This document shows positions 53,154-62,070 of a stretch of 64,000 bases of DNA, one piece after another. The stretch comes from Porphyrobacter sp. ULC335 (GTDB taxonomy: Bacteria > Pseudomonadota > Alphaproteobacteria > Sphingomonadales > Sphingomonadaceae): positions 3,038,001 to 3,102,000 of the forward strand of contig NZ_CP078091.1 of NCBI RefSeq assembly GCF_025917005.1, read 5' to 3'. A program made the translations under genes and the position numbers. Position 1 is the stretch's first letter; every line of letters begins with the position of its first letter. The notes below the pieces were generated by a model, which saw only the letters and a list, made by a program, of their open reading frames with translations, did no database searches and was not told the origin of the DNA.

Positions 53154-54911
53154 TCACCGTGAAGCGATATAGGCGCGCCAGCCGCCCAGATGCGTAATGT
53201 CCTCTGCCCCCGTCAGGGCGCGCGGCTCGGCCACGAAGCCCTTGACGCTGCTACCATCGGCCAGCGTCACCGTGCCGATCGCAAGCGGCGACGGCACTTC
53301 GGTGACGAAGCTGCCGAACTCGGCCACGCCCAGCTCGTAAACCTCCAGCGCGATGGCCGCGCCTTCCTCGCTGTGCACCAGCGCGGGCTTGGGCGGCACA
53401 GAATCAGCCATCGCATAGAGCCGGTAGTTGGGCGCAGTGGTGAAAGCGCCGACGAAGCTCGCGTTGCGGCTGGTCAGCTGCCAGTGCAGCGGCATGCCTT
53501 CAAGGTGAGCGCCGACGACGGCGAGTTTGACGGTGTCCATGCGTTCTCCAATATCAAGCTGTGGCGGCAGGGGAAGATCGGCTGCACGCAGGTAAGTGTC
53601 CGCAAGCGCGATCAGCGCCGTATCGCTATGCGCAGGCCCGATCAGCGTAATTCCGAAGCCGGTGCCATTGTCCCGCGCACCGGCAGGGACGGCGACAGCC
53701 GCCATGTCGAGCAGGTTCACGAAATTGGTGTAGAGCCCGAGATTGCTGTTGAGCGCCACGGGCGCTGCAAGCAGTTCGGCAACGCGGTAGGTGGTGCCGG
53801 TCGTGGGGAAGGCGAGAACATCCACCTCGCCCCACATGCCTTCGGCGTGGCGCTGCAATTCGGCGAGGCGGTAGATGCCGTTCCACAGATCGGTCGCCAA
53901 CATGGCGGCTCCCGGCGCGACGACCTCGCGCACGACCGGGTGGATCGCATCGGGATTGCTTTCCAGCAGCTGCGCGATGGCTGCGGTGCGTTCTGCCACC
54001 CAAGGCCCGCCGTACAGCAGCCGTGCGGCCTCCAGCAGCGGGGCAATATCGATCTCGACGATCTCGCCCAGCTCTGCCAGCACGCCGAGCGCGCGGTCGT
54101 AGAAATACTCCGCGTGAACATCGCCAAAGAACACCCGCTGGTCGCGGCGCGGCACGCCGATACGGCGCCCCGTCAGAGGCACGTCGGCGGTAGGGCGGGA
54201 GAAGGCATCCTCGGCATCGAACCCGGCCAGCACCGCATCCACCGCCTGCGCATCAGCGAGCGCATCGGTGAACACCGTGATGCAATCGAGCGTGCGGCAA
54301 GCGGGCACCAGCCCGCGTGTGCTCCACCGGCCCTTGCTGGGCTTGAGGCCGACGAGGTGATTGAAGGCGGCAGGCACCCGGCCCGATCCCGCCGTATCCG
54401 TGCCGAGCGCGAAGGCCACCAACCCCGCCGCCACGGCCACCGCCGAACCGGAGCTCGACCCGCCGCTCACGTAGTCGCGGTTATAAGCGTTGCGCGGAAT
54501 GCCATAGGGGCTGCGCGTGCCGACGAGGCCGGTGGCGAACTGATCGAGATTGGTCTTGCCCACGCAGATCGCGCCTGCCGCTTCCAGCCTTTCGATCACC
54601 GTAGCCGAACGCTCGGGCTGATAGGCGAAAGCGGGACAGGCGGCAGTCGTCTCCAGCGCCGCGACGTCGATGTTGTCCTTCGCCGCATAGGGCACACCGG
54701 CAAGCGGCAGATGCTCCCCCGCCGCCACGCGCGCGTCGATGGCGCGGGCGGCAGCACGCAGTGCGTCAGGCGAGGCGCGGCTGATCCACACCTGTGGCTG
54801 AAGCGCGTCATAGGCGGCGAGGCGGGCGAGGCTTTCTTCCATGACCGCAAGCGCTGTCGTCTCGCCGCTGTTCACGGCCTGCGCGATCGCGTTGGCGCTG
54901 AGGCGGTTCAT
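53154..54911 (-). CDS. atzF: Allophanate hydrolase
   Basis: A 585-residue amidase-signature enzyme that splits allophanate into two NH3 and two CO2. The catalytic Lys78 is in PYAAKDNID, the Ser-rich loop is YVSGGSSSGSA (about 148-157) and the nucleophile Ser176 is in GTDTAGSGR. A C-terminal domain of about 130 residues (from about 460, PLHWQLTSRNA, ALEVYELGVAEFGSF) is typical of AtzF/DUR1-type proteins and not of other amidases. The ATG overlaps the carboxylase stop (ATGA). In this setting allophanate would come from deiminated carboxyguanidine or from urea carboxylation. Confidence 0.94.
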   Translation of the reverse strand: MNRLSANAIAQAVNSGETTALAVMEESLARLAAYDALQPQVWISRASPDALRAAARAIDARVAAGEHLPLAGVPYAAKDNIDVAALETTAACPAFAYQPERSATVIERLEAAGAICVGKTNLDQFATGLVGTRSPYGIPRNAYNRDYVSGGSSSGSAVAVAAGLVAFALGTDTAGSGRVPAAFNHLVGLKPSKGRWSTRGLVPACRTLDCITVFTDALADAQAVDAVLAGFDAEDAFSRPTADVPLTGRRIGVPRRDQRVFFGDVHAEYFYDRALGVLAELGEIVEIDIAPLLEAARLLYGGPWVAERTAAIAQLLESNPDAIHPVVREVVAPGAAMLATDLWNGIYRLAELQRHAEGMWGEVDVLAFPTTGTTYRVAELLAAPVALNSNLGLYTNFVNLLDMAAVAVPAGARDNGTGFGITLIGPAHSDTALIALADTYLRAADLPLPPQLDIGERMDTVKLAVVGAHLEGMPLHWQLTSRNASFVGAFTTAPNYRLYAMADSVPPKPALVHSEEGAAIALEVYELGVAEFGSFVTEVPSPLAIGTVTLADGSSVKGFVAEPRALTGAEDITHLGGWRAYIASR

Positions 54912-57900
54912 GTGGCCCTCCGCAAAGCCAGCATCGGCGCGCCGGGTTGCAACGACTGGCTTTCCGCGATGTAGACCGCCTCCACCGTGCCGCTGGCGGG
55001 GCTTTCAAAGGGGCATTCCATCTTCATTGCCTCGATCACGGCGATCACGTCGCCTTCGGCCACGGTATCGCCGGGGCTGACGAGCAGCTTCCACACCGAC
55101 CCGCCAAACGGCGCTTCGATGAGGTCTGCCCCCTCGGGCACTTCGATGGCGGCCGCATCGCCCGCGCCTGCATCTTCGGACAGCAGATCGCTGACCCGGT
55201 CGAACTCGCCCGAGGCTTGCCACGCAGCGCGTTCGGCGTCGAAGGCGGCCGTGCGGGTCGCTTCAAAGGCGGCGATGCTTTCGGCATTGTCGCTCAGGAA
55301 CGCGCGGTAATCGGCGAGGCGGAAAGTGCTGTCCTCGACCCGGATTGCGCGCCGCCCATGCGGGAAATCGCGCCGCCAATCGGTCAGCTCTTCCGCTGAC
55401 ACGGGGAAGAAGCGGATCTGGTCGAAGAAGCGCAGCAGCCACGGCTTGCCATCAACAAAGGCGTCGGTCTGGCGATGCGTGTTCCACACCTGAATGGTGC
55501 GCCCGAACAGCTGGTAGCCACCCGGTCCCTCCATCCCGTAGATGCACATATAGGCCCCGCCGATCCCGACCACGTTCGGCGGCGTCCAAGTGCGCGCGGG
55601 GTTGTACTTGGTGGTGACGAGCCGGTGGCGCGGATCGACCGGCGTGGCGACCGGCGCGCCGAGGTAGACGTCGCCCAGTCCGAGCACGAGGTAGCTCGCG
55701 TCGAAGATCAGATCCTCGACCGCCTTAGCATCGGCCAGCCCATTGATGCGGCGGATGAATTCGATGTTGTCAGGGCACCACGGCGCATCGTCGCGCACGG
55801 TGCCGATATATTTCTGGATCGTCTCCTCGATCGCCGGATCGCGCCAACTCAGCGGCAGGTGGACGATGCGCGACGGGGCAGTGAAATCCTCCAGATCGCC
55901 CATCGCCTCCTCGGCAGCCATCAGCGCGGCGAGTGAGCGCGGCTGGTCGAGCGTGGTGCCGTCGAAATGCAATTGCAGCGAGCGGATGCCGGGGGTGATG
56001 TCGATCACGCCGGGAAGCGCGGCCTGCTCAAGCGCCTGCATCAGCGCATGGACGCGAATGCGCAGTTCGATATCGAGGACGATGTCACCATACTCGACGA
56101 GGATGTTGCGATCACCCTGCTGGCGGTAGGTGGTGCGCGGGCGCTGCCCATGCGCGGGGATTTCGGCGAGGATCGGCGAAAGGTCGGCGATGGCGCGAGC
56201 GGGCGCGCTTGCGGTGGGCGCGGCGAGCGGCGCAGCGTTTGCCGTCATGGCGTCGTCGATGCTCACCGGCACGAAACGCACCCGGTCGTCAGGGCTGAGC
56301 TGGCCGATTTTCCAGCGGTCGGCTGCGATCACCGTGACGGGGCAGACAAAGCCTCCCAGCGACGGGCCATCGGGGCCGAGGATGATCGGCATGTCCCCGG
56401 TGAAATCGACCGCGCCGATGGCGTAGGGATTGTCGTGGATGTTGGAGGGGTGCAGCCCCGCCTCCCCGCCGTCACGCCGCGCCCATTCGGGCTTGGGGCC
56501 GACGAGGCGCACGCCGGTGCGGTTGGAGTTGTAATGCACCTGCCACTCGGCTTCGAGGAAGCGCGCGATATCGCCATCGGTGAAGAAATCGGGCGCGCCG
56601 TGCGGGCCGTAGAGCACCCGCACCGTCCATTCGCGGCCCAGCGCAGGAAGTGTCGCTGCCTGCCCCTCGCCCGCCTTGCCCGCGCCCAGATGCAGCACGT
56701 CACCTGCCACCAGCGCGCGCGCCGCGTGGCCGCCGAACTGCCCGAGCGTGAAGGTCGCCGACGACCCGAGATAGGGCACCACATCGAGCCCGCCCGCGAC
56801 CAGGATGTAGCCGCGCATCCCCCCGCCCGCAGCGCGGCCCATCGCCAGCGTCTGTCCGGGGGCGATGGCGAGCGGGACGCCCCGCGCCACCATCACGCCG
56901 TCCACCGTCGCGCCGAAATCAGCGCCGGTCAGGCAAATCGTCGCCGCGCTTTCGAACTGTAGCGTCGGACCGCTCGCGGTGACTTCCAGCCCCGCCGTGC
57001 CTTCGGGATTGCCGAGGATCAGGTTGCCGAGCCGGAAGCTGCGATCATCCATTGGCCCTGACGGCGGCACACCCACATCCCACAGCCCGAGCCTGCCGGG
57101 GAAGTCCTGCACCGATGTGGCCGTGCCGCCCGCAATCACCCGCACCGCGCGGCGCGCCGTGGTCACGCTGTCGAGCATCCGGGTCGAGACTGCGCCGCTG
57201 GTGAAGCCTTCATGCCGCACCACATCGCGCAGCCACCTGAGGTTGGTCTCGATCCCGTCGACGCGGCTGGCATCGAGCGCCGCCTGCATCGCCGCAATCG
57301 CCCCGTCGCGGGTGGGCGCGTGAGTGATCAGCTTCGCCAGCATCGGATCGTAAAAAGCGCTGACCTCGCTGCCCGCCATCACCCACGTCTCGGCGCGGAT
57401 ATTGTCCGGGAAGGCGACGTTGACGAGTGTGCCCGTGGTCGGGCGGTAATCCATTGCCGGGTCTTCGGCATAGAGCCGCACCTGCACCGCATGGCCCGTG
57501 GGCGTCGGCGCAGGCGCATCCATGAAGGCGAAATCACCGCCCGCTCCGCGGATCATCCATTCGACGAGGTCGATCCCCATCACCTCCTCGGTGACGCCGT
57601 GTTCGACCTGAAGACGCGTGTTCATTTCAAGGAAGAAAAAGTCGTCGCGCGCCGCATCGTAGAGGAACTCGACCGTGCCTGCGGAGCGATACCCCGCCGC
57701 CTCGCCCAACCGCACGGCGGCGGCGATCAGTTCGGCGCGTTTCTCGGCCGAGAGGCACGGCGCGGGCGCCTCCTCCACCACCTTCTGGTTACGGCGCTGG
57801 AGCGAACAATCGCGCTCGCCCAAGGCCATCACCCGGCCCTGCCCGTCGCCGAAGATCTGCACTTCGATATGGCGCGCGCGGGCGATGTAGCGTTCGAGGA

Positions 57901-58492
57901 ATACGCCCGCATCGCCGAAGCTCGCCTCGCCCTGACGGACCACTGCGGCAAAGCCTTCGCGCACCTGCGCCTCGCTTTCGCAGATGCGCATGCCGATGCC
58001 CCCGCCCCCGGCAGTCGCCTTGAGCATGACGGGGTAGCCGATCCGCGCGGCCTCTTCGGCAGCTTCATCCTCGCCGGTCAAAAGCCCGGTACCGGGAGCT
58101 AGCGGGAGGTCATGCGCCGATGCCAGAGCGCGGGCGGAATGCTTCAATCCGAAGGTGCGGATATTGTCCGGCGTCGGCCCGATGAAGGCGATGCCCGCCG
58201 CGGCGCAGGCCTCGGCAAAGTCAGCGTTCTCGGCCAGGAAGCCATAGCCCGGATGGATAGCCCCCGCCCCGGTCGCCTTCGCTGCGGCAAGGATGGCCTC
58301 GACGTTGAGATAGGACTGCGCCGCCGGCCCCGGCCCGATGCACACCGCCTCGTCTGCTGCGCTGACATGGAGCGAACCTGCGTCAGCATCGGAATAAACC
58401 GCCACCGACCGCAGCCCCATCCGCTTGCAAGTGCGGATGATCCGCGTCGCAATCGCGCCCCGGTTGGCGATGAGGACGGTATCGAAGCTCAT
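54908..58492 (-). CDS. Urea/guanidine carboxylase, biotin-dependent
   Basis: A 1194-residue multidomain enzyme. In order: biotin carboxylase (N-terminal fold FDTVLIANRGAIATRIIRTC; ATP-grasp ATAGGGGIGMRIC; C-terminal part with LQVEHGVTEEVMGIDLVEW), then a carboxyltransferase made of KipA- and KipI-like halves (GLWDVGVPPSGPMDDRSFRLG; FDGTTLDQPRSLAALMAAEE; GIGGAYMCIYGMEGPGGYQL), and a biotinyl domain with EAMKMECP (biotin on Lys1157). Historically called urea carboxylase; members beside DUF1989 pairs have been shown to prefer guanidine. Which substrate applies here should be read from the carboxyltransferase active site. Coupled by ATGA to both neighbours. Confidence 0.94.
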   Translation of the reverse strand: MSFDTVLIANRGAIATRIIRTCKRMGLRSVAVYSDADAGSLHVSAADEAVCIGPGPAAQSYLNVEAILAAAKATGAGAIHPGYGFLAENADFAEACAAAGIAFIGPTPDNIRTFGLKHSARALASAHDLPLAPGTGLLTGEDEAAEEAARIGYPVMLKATAGGGGIGMRICESEAQVREGFAAVVRQGEASFGDAGVFLERYIARARHIEVQIFGDGQGRVMALGERDCSLQRRNQKVVEEAPAPCLSAEKRAELIAAAVRLGEAAGYRSAGTVEFLYDAARDDFFFLEMNTRLQVEHGVTEEVMGIDLVEWMIRGAGGDFAFMDAPAPTPTGHAVQVRLYAEDPAMDYRPTTGTLVNVAFPDNIRAETWVMAGSEVSAFYDPMLAKLITHAPTRDGAIAAMQAALDASRVDGIETNLRWLRDVVRHEGFTSGAVSTRMLDSVTTARRAVRVIAGGTATSVQDFPGRLGLWDVGVPPSGPMDDRSFRLGNLILGNPEGTAGLEVTASGPTLQFESAATICLTGADFGATVDGVMVARGVPLAIAPGQTLAMGRAAGGGMRGYILVAGGLDVVPYLGSSATFTLGQFGGHAARALVAGDVLHLGAGKAGEGQAATLPALGREWTVRVLYGPHGAPDFFTDGDIARFLEAEWQVHYNSNRTGVRLVGPKPEWARRDGGEAGLHPSNIHDNPYAIGAVDFTGDMPIILGPDGPSLGGFVCPVTVIAADRWKIGQLSPDDRVRFVPVSIDDAMTANAAPLAAPTASAPARAIADLSPILAEIPAHGQRPRTTYRQQGDRNILVEYGDIVLDIELRIRVHALMQALEQAALPGVIDITPGIRSLQLHFDGTTLDQPRSLAALMAAEEAMGDLEDFTAPSRIVHLPLSWRDPAIEETIQKYIGTVRDDAPWCPDNIEFIRRINGLADAKAVEDLIFDASYLVLGLGDVYLGAPVATPVDPRHRLVTTKYNPARTWTPPNVVGIGGAYMCIYGMEGPGGYQLFGRTIQVWNTHRQTDAFVDGKPWLLRFFDQIRFFPVSAEELTDWRRDFPHGRRAIRVEDSTFRLADYRAFLSDNAESIAAFEATRTAAFDAERAAWQASGEFDRVSDLLSEDAGAGDAAAIEVPEGADLIEAPFGGSVWKLLVSPGDTVAEGDVIAVIEAMKMECPFESPASGTVEAVYIAESQSLQPGAPMLALRRAT

Positions 58493-59136
58493 GAGGCTGC
58501 GTTTTGGGCGACGATCATGCGCACCGGCGTCGGGTTGAAACCGTTGCAGGGATTGTTGATCTGCGGGCAGTTTGAGACGACCACGATCACGTCCATCTCG
58601 GCGCGCAGATCAACCGTCAGCCCCGGCGCGGAAATGCCGTCAACGATGCCGAGCGTCCCATCATCCTCGACCGGCACATTCATGAAGAAATTGATGTTGG
58701 AGACGATATCGCGCTTGCCGCGCCCTTGCGTCAGGTTCGCTTCAAGGAAATTGTCGACGCAGGCGTGCTGGTATTTGGTGTGATGGCCGTAGCGCAGTGT
58801 ATTGCTCTCGCACGAACACGCGCCGCCGATGGTGTCGTGATACTCCACGGCAGAATCGACGATGGTCATCAGCGGGTTGCCCTCGTTGGACAGCAGCACG
58901 CTGCCCGTCTTGAGGAACAGGTTGCCCTGCGCCGCGACAGTATCCTGCGCCGAGTAACGCTCGGCATCATCGGCAGCGGAATAGATCAGGAAATCGACCG
59001 CCTGGTTGCCCTCGACATCGACGATGCGCAGCGTTTGCCCGGCGGCGACATGATGCAGCCACGGCGCGCGCGCAGGCACGATTTCGTCGTGGACAATGGA
59101 GCCGGAAAGGCCGGAAAGGGCCGGATCGCTGGTCAT
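58489..59136 (-). CDS. DUF1989 protein, urea amidolyase-associated protein 2 / carboxyguanidine deiminase subunit
   Basis: A 215-residue DUF1989 protein. Recognisable blocks are PARAPWLHHVAAGQTLRIVD, EGNQAVDFLIYSAADDAERY, GSVLLSNEGNPLMTIVDSAV, CSCESNTLRYGHHTKYQHAC and INFFMNVPVEDDGTLGIVDG. Published work on such pairs shows that the two DUF1989 proteins together form carboxyguanidine deiminase (CgdAB), which yields allophanate and NH3. The Cys- and His-rich CSCESNTLRYGHHTKYQHAC segment may hold a metal. The stop overlaps the carboxylase start by ATGA. Confidence 0.9.
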   Translation of the reverse strand: MTSDPALSGLSGSIVHDEIVPARAPWLHHVAAGQTLRIVDVEGNQAVDFLIYSAADDAERYSAQDTVAAQGNLFLKTGSVLLSNEGNPLMTIVDSAVEYHDTIGGACSCESNTLRYGHHTKYQHACVDNFLEANLTQGRGKRDIVSNINFFMNVPVEDDGTLGIVDGISAPGLTVDLRAEMDVIVVVSNCPQINNPCNGFNPTPVRMIVAQNAAS

Positions 59137-59161
59137 GGTGTGCCTTGCTTCGGAAGAGGGG

Positions 59162-59983
59162 TCAGCGGCGGTAGTTGTCCTCGGTGTTGAGGAAGGCGCG
59201 CAGCCCTTCTGGCGTGGCGTTGCGCACGGGGTCGTGTTCGGGCGTGACGGGACCGCGCCATGCGGTAAGCCGCAGCGGCGTGCTGTGCCATTCGGCGCGC
59301 GGGTCGAGCACGTGGGGGCAATTGGCGATGACGATGACGAGGTCCATCTCGGCGCGCAGCAGCACTTCGCGGCCCGGTGCGAACGGCCCGACGATCGGCG
59401 TGATTGCGCCGCCCTCCTCGATCTTCGTCCCCTTGAACAGGGTCACACAAGGGTGGACATCGCGGCGTGTAAGGCCGTGCTTCGCCGCGCCCAGGATCAA
59501 CCGGTCACGCCCGTTGGGATAGGCGCCCGAATTGCGCCCTTCGCCATATTTGCGCGCATTGCTCGCCGCGTTGGAGACACCGCAGAAAGTGTCATGCGTG
59601 CCCGCATCGTCTTCGAGGATGCTGGCGAGCACGCGGCCCATATCGGAGAGCAGCAGCTTGCCGGCGCCCAGATAGGCGTTCCACTGCACCTTGACCGTAT
59701 CGGCAACATTCAGCCGCTCGGTCGGCATCTCGGCGTTGAAGATGTTGAGGCTGGCACAGGCATCGCCGCCTTTGTCGATCAGCCGCAGCCGCGTGCCGCG
59801 TGCGATGCGCCGCGAAGCATAGCCGCCGGGGGCGAGGGTCTCCTCCCACAGCAGGTCTTGGGCCGCCACGCCTTCGGGAAGATCATCGGCGACCGGCGGA
59901 AGCACCGGCATGGTCTCGACCTGCGTGCCACCTTGCGCGCGGGCGTGGTCACGCGCGGCTTTGGGATCAGCAGTGCTGCTCAT
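59162..59983 (-). CDS. DUF1989 protein, urea amidolyase-associated protein 1 / carboxyguanidine deiminase subunit
   Basis: A 273-residue DUF1989 protein, longer than its partner. Motifs are LAPGGYASRRIARGTRLRLI, GDACASLNIFNAEMPTERLN, LLLSDMGRVLASILEDDAGT, HDTFCGVSNAASNARKYGEG and the C-terminal EMDLVIVIANCPHVLDPRAE. It shares about the same fold as the 58489 gene. Start MSSTADPKAARD is fixed by the ATGA overlap with the regulator gene. It is expected to form the deiminase with the downstream DUF1989 protein, 25 bases away. Confidence 0.9.
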   Translation of the reverse strand: MSSTADPKAARDHARAQGGTQVETMPVLPPVADDLPEGVAAQDLLWEETLAPGGYASRRIARGTRLRLIDKGGDACASLNIFNAEMPTERLNVADTVKVQWNAYLGAGKLLLSDMGRVLASILEDDAGTHDTFCGVSNAASNARKYGEGRNSGAYPNGRDRLILGAAKHGLTRRDVHPCVTLFKGTKIEEGGAITPIVGPFAPGREVLLRAEMDLVIVIANCPHVLDPRAEWHSTPLRLTAWRGPVTPEHDPVRNATPEGLRAFLNTEDNYRR

Positions 59984-60456
59984 TCCGCGGCCTCCTTGGT
60001 CGGCGGCGCGTCCTGCTCGTAGAGCGGCGGGAGCAGCGCGGTGGTGGTGACGAGCTGCAATTGCTGCACGCCCCTGATGGCCCGCAAAGCGTCGCACAGC
60101 TGCTTCAGCCGCACCGCCGGGCCCTGCACAAGCAGCACCTCCAGCGACTGGTCCTCCTCAAGGAACACGTGCTGCGAGGAGATCACTTCCTTGAGGTAAG
60201 CGGTCTGTGTCTCGGCCAGCTGCTGGCGCACGCGTCCACCCCCGCCCGCGTAGACGATGGTGACGGTGCCAGCGAGCATGTCATCGGGCCGGGTCAGCGC
60301 CTCATGCTCCGCGAGCGCATGGCGGATCAGCTCGGCGATCAGCTGCGAGCGCGAAGGCAGGCCGCGTTCCTCGACCATGACATCGAGCTGACGGAACAGC
60401 TCGGCCGGAAGGCTCATGCTGAGGCGCGCGAGGCGCGAAGGTTCGGGGCTGCTCAT
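59980..60456 (-). CDS. NikR-like CopG/ribbon-helix-helix regulator lacking most nickel ligands
   Basis: A 158-residue regulator. Residues 8-48 form the ribbon-helix-helix DNA-binding module (RLARLSMSLPAELFRQLDVM, GLPSRSQLIAELIRHALAEH). The C-terminal part aligns without gaps to the E. coli NikR ligand region: the positions of the nickel ligands His76, His87, His89 and Cys95 are Thr85, His96, Phe98 and Ser104 (TQTAYLKEVISSQHVFLEED then QSLEV). Three of four ligands are lost, so it should not sense nickel in the NikR way. Its place in the guanidine/urea operon suggests a metabolite signal. A matching dyad with NikR spacing lies 16 bases upstream of its start. Confidence 0.88.
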   Translation of the reverse strand: MSSPEPSRLARLSMSLPAELFRQLDVMVEERGLPSRSQLIAELIRHALAEHEALTRPDDMLAGTVTIVYAGGGGRVRQQLAETQTAYLKEVISSQHVFLEEDQSLEVLLVQGPAVRLKQLCDALRAIRGVQQLQLVTTTALLPPLYEQDAPPTKEAAE

Positions 60457-60468
60457 GGGCGGACCTTT

Positions 60469-61251
60469 TCAGGTATTAACTTTCGTGTCAATCGTAATAC
60501 CGGACTCATCCTCGGGCGTTTCCTCCGCCTGCTTGCGGGTCAGCGCGAGGTCATAGACTACCCCCGCCCCGTAGCGGTGGGGGGCGTGCGGATCGTGGCG
60601 GCGCTTGTCGAGCGTCAGCACCCGCGTACCGAGGCCGAAGGCTTCCTTGATGTCATGCGTGACCATGATGATGGTCAGCCCGTGCTCGCCCCACAGCCGC
60701 GTGATGAGCGCGTGCATATCCTTGCGGATGCCGGGATCGAGCGCGCCGAACGGCTCGTCGAGCAACAGGATGCGCGGCCGCTTGATCAGCGCCTGCGCTA
60801 TGGCGAGCCGTTGCTGCATCCCGCCCGACATCTGCGCTGGGTAGAGATTGCGGCTGTCCGCCAGCCCGACCGACTCCAGCATGGCTTCGGCCTCGGCAAT
60901 CGCGGCACGGCGCTTGCCCCCGAACAGGCGGGCAGCAAAGGGGGATGCGCCGAATTCCAGCCCCAGCAGCACATTGCCCAGCACTGTCAGATGCGGAAAC
61001 ACCGAGTAGCGCTGGAACACCACGCCCCGGTCTGGCCCGCACTCCGGCGGCAGCGGCGCACTGTCCAGCGTGATGCGTCCCCGCGTCGGCTTCTCCTGTC
61101 CCAGGATCACGCGCAGCAGGCTGCTCTTGCCCGCGCCCGAAGGCCCGATGATCGAGACGAAAGAGCCTTCCTCGATATCGAGCGAAATCCGCTCGAGCAC
61201 GACCTTCTCGCCATATTCGACCCAGACATTGCTGAGGCTGAGCAGCGCCAT
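60469..61251 (-). CDS. ABC transporter ATP-binding protein (urea/guanidine carboxylase-associated)
   Basis: A 260-residue importer ATPase (TauB/SsuB-like). Walker A is GPSGAGKSS, signature is MSGGMQQRLAIAQA, Walker B is ILLLDEPFGALD, and the His-loop is VTHD. The start MALLSLSNVWVEYG overlaps the permease stop by one base (TGATG). The C-terminal tail (after the core, about 30 residues, ending ITIDTKVNT) is acidic; its last ten codons also form the operator-like dyad at 60472-60501. Drives import of the substrate delivered by the lipoprotein at 62071. Confidence 0.93.
   Translation of the reverse strand: MALLSLSNVWVEYGEKVVLERISLDIEEGSFVSIIGPSGAGKSSLLRVILGQEKPTRGRITLDSAPLPPECGPDRGVVFQRYSVFPHLTVLGNVLLGLEFGASPFAARLFGGKRRAAIAEAEAMLESVGLADSRNLYPAQMSGGMQQRLAIAQALIKRPRILLLDEPFGALDPGIRKDMHALITRLWGEHGLTIIMVTHDIKEAFGLGTRVLTLDKRRHDPHAPHRYGAGVVYDLALTRKQAEETPEDESGITIDTKVNT
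60472..60501. promoter_or_regulatory. Operator-like dyad upstream of the NikR-like regulator gene
   Basis: GGTATTA (60472-60478), 16 bases, TAATACC (60495-60501): a perfect 7-bp dyad with the 16-base spacer of the NikR operator (GTATGA-N16-TCATAC). It lies within the last codons of the ABC ATPase gene, 16 bases before the regulator start codon. On the minus strand it matches the site at 63221-63246 in 21 of 30 positions over its length, including part of the spacer (TCAATCG next to TAATA). Likely autoregulation. Confidence 0.7.
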
Positions 61252-62066
61252 CAGTGCGCCCCCGCGTGGGCCCAGCCGAACAGGCGGCGGCTCGTCTGCG
61301 AGAGTGCAAGGTCCATCACCACTGCGAGCACGGCGATCCACGCGACATAAGGGAGGATGACATCCATCGCGAGGTAACGGCGCACAAGGAAGATGCGGTA
61401 GCCCAGCCCCACATCCGCCGCGATCGCCTCGGCCGAGATCAGGAACACCCATGCGGGGCCAAGTGACAGCCGCAGCCCTTCGATCAGGCGCGGCATCGCC
61501 TGCGGCAGGGCAACGCGCAGGATCACGCCCCAGGAATTCGCGCCGAGTGTCAGCGCCTTGATCACCTGTTCGCGCGGCAGGGCGCCGATGTGCCCGGCAA
61601 CGTCGCGGATCATGAAGGGCGCGACCCCGACCACGATCAGCGCCACCTTTGCGGTCTCTCCCAACCCGAAAACGATGAACAATATCGGCAGCAGCGCGAT
61701 GGGCGGGATCACCGCAATCGCCGTCACCAGCGGACCGAGCGTCGCTCTGACAGGCGGCAGCGCGCCCAGTACCAGCCCGACCAGCAGCGCCGAAAGCGTG
61801 GCGATGCCAAGCCCTGCCCCCAGCCGCCACAGGCTCGCGAGCGTATCGGCCCAGAACAGGAATTGGCCCGAGAGCGGATCGGCCTCGAACAGCAGCCCTG
61901 CCATGGCTGTCGCCATTGCTCCGGGCAGCGGCAAGATCTTGTCGGCGGGGTTATCCGCATGGCGCGCGGCCGAAGCAATCACATAGCCGATAGCCAGCAC
62001 CAGCAGCGGCGCCGCGCCGAGCAGGAAGGCCCCGCGCCGCCCGGTGCTGGCGGTCACCCAGCGCAT
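61251..62066 (-). CDS. ABC transporter permease (urea/guanidine carboxylase-associated)
   Basis: A 271-residue inner-membrane permease of the TauC/SsuC type with about six helices. The start MRWVTASTGRRG precedes a first helix (LLGAAPLLVLAIGYVIASAA). The cytoplasmic loop that contacts the ATPase is the EAA-type KALTLGANSWGVILRVALPQ, with ARPRLIEGLR-like continuation (here AMPRLIEGLRLSLGPAW). It starts four bases after the binding-protein stop and overlaps the ATPase start. Forms the channel for the substrate of this operon. Confidence 0.92.
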   Translation of the reverse strand: MRWVTASTGRRGAFLLGAAPLLVLAIGYVIASAARHADNPADKILPLPGAMATAMAGLLFEADPLSGQFLFWADTLASLWRLGAGLGIATLSALLVGLVLGALPPVRATLGPLVTAIAVIPPIALLPILFIVFGLGETAKVALIVVGVAPFMIRDVAGHIGALPREQVIKALTLGANSWGVILRVALPQAMPRLIEGLRLSLGPAWVFLISAEAIAADVGLGYRIFLVRRYLAMDVILPYVAWIAVLAVVMDLALSQTSRRLFGWAHAGAH

Positions 62067-62070
62067 GCGC

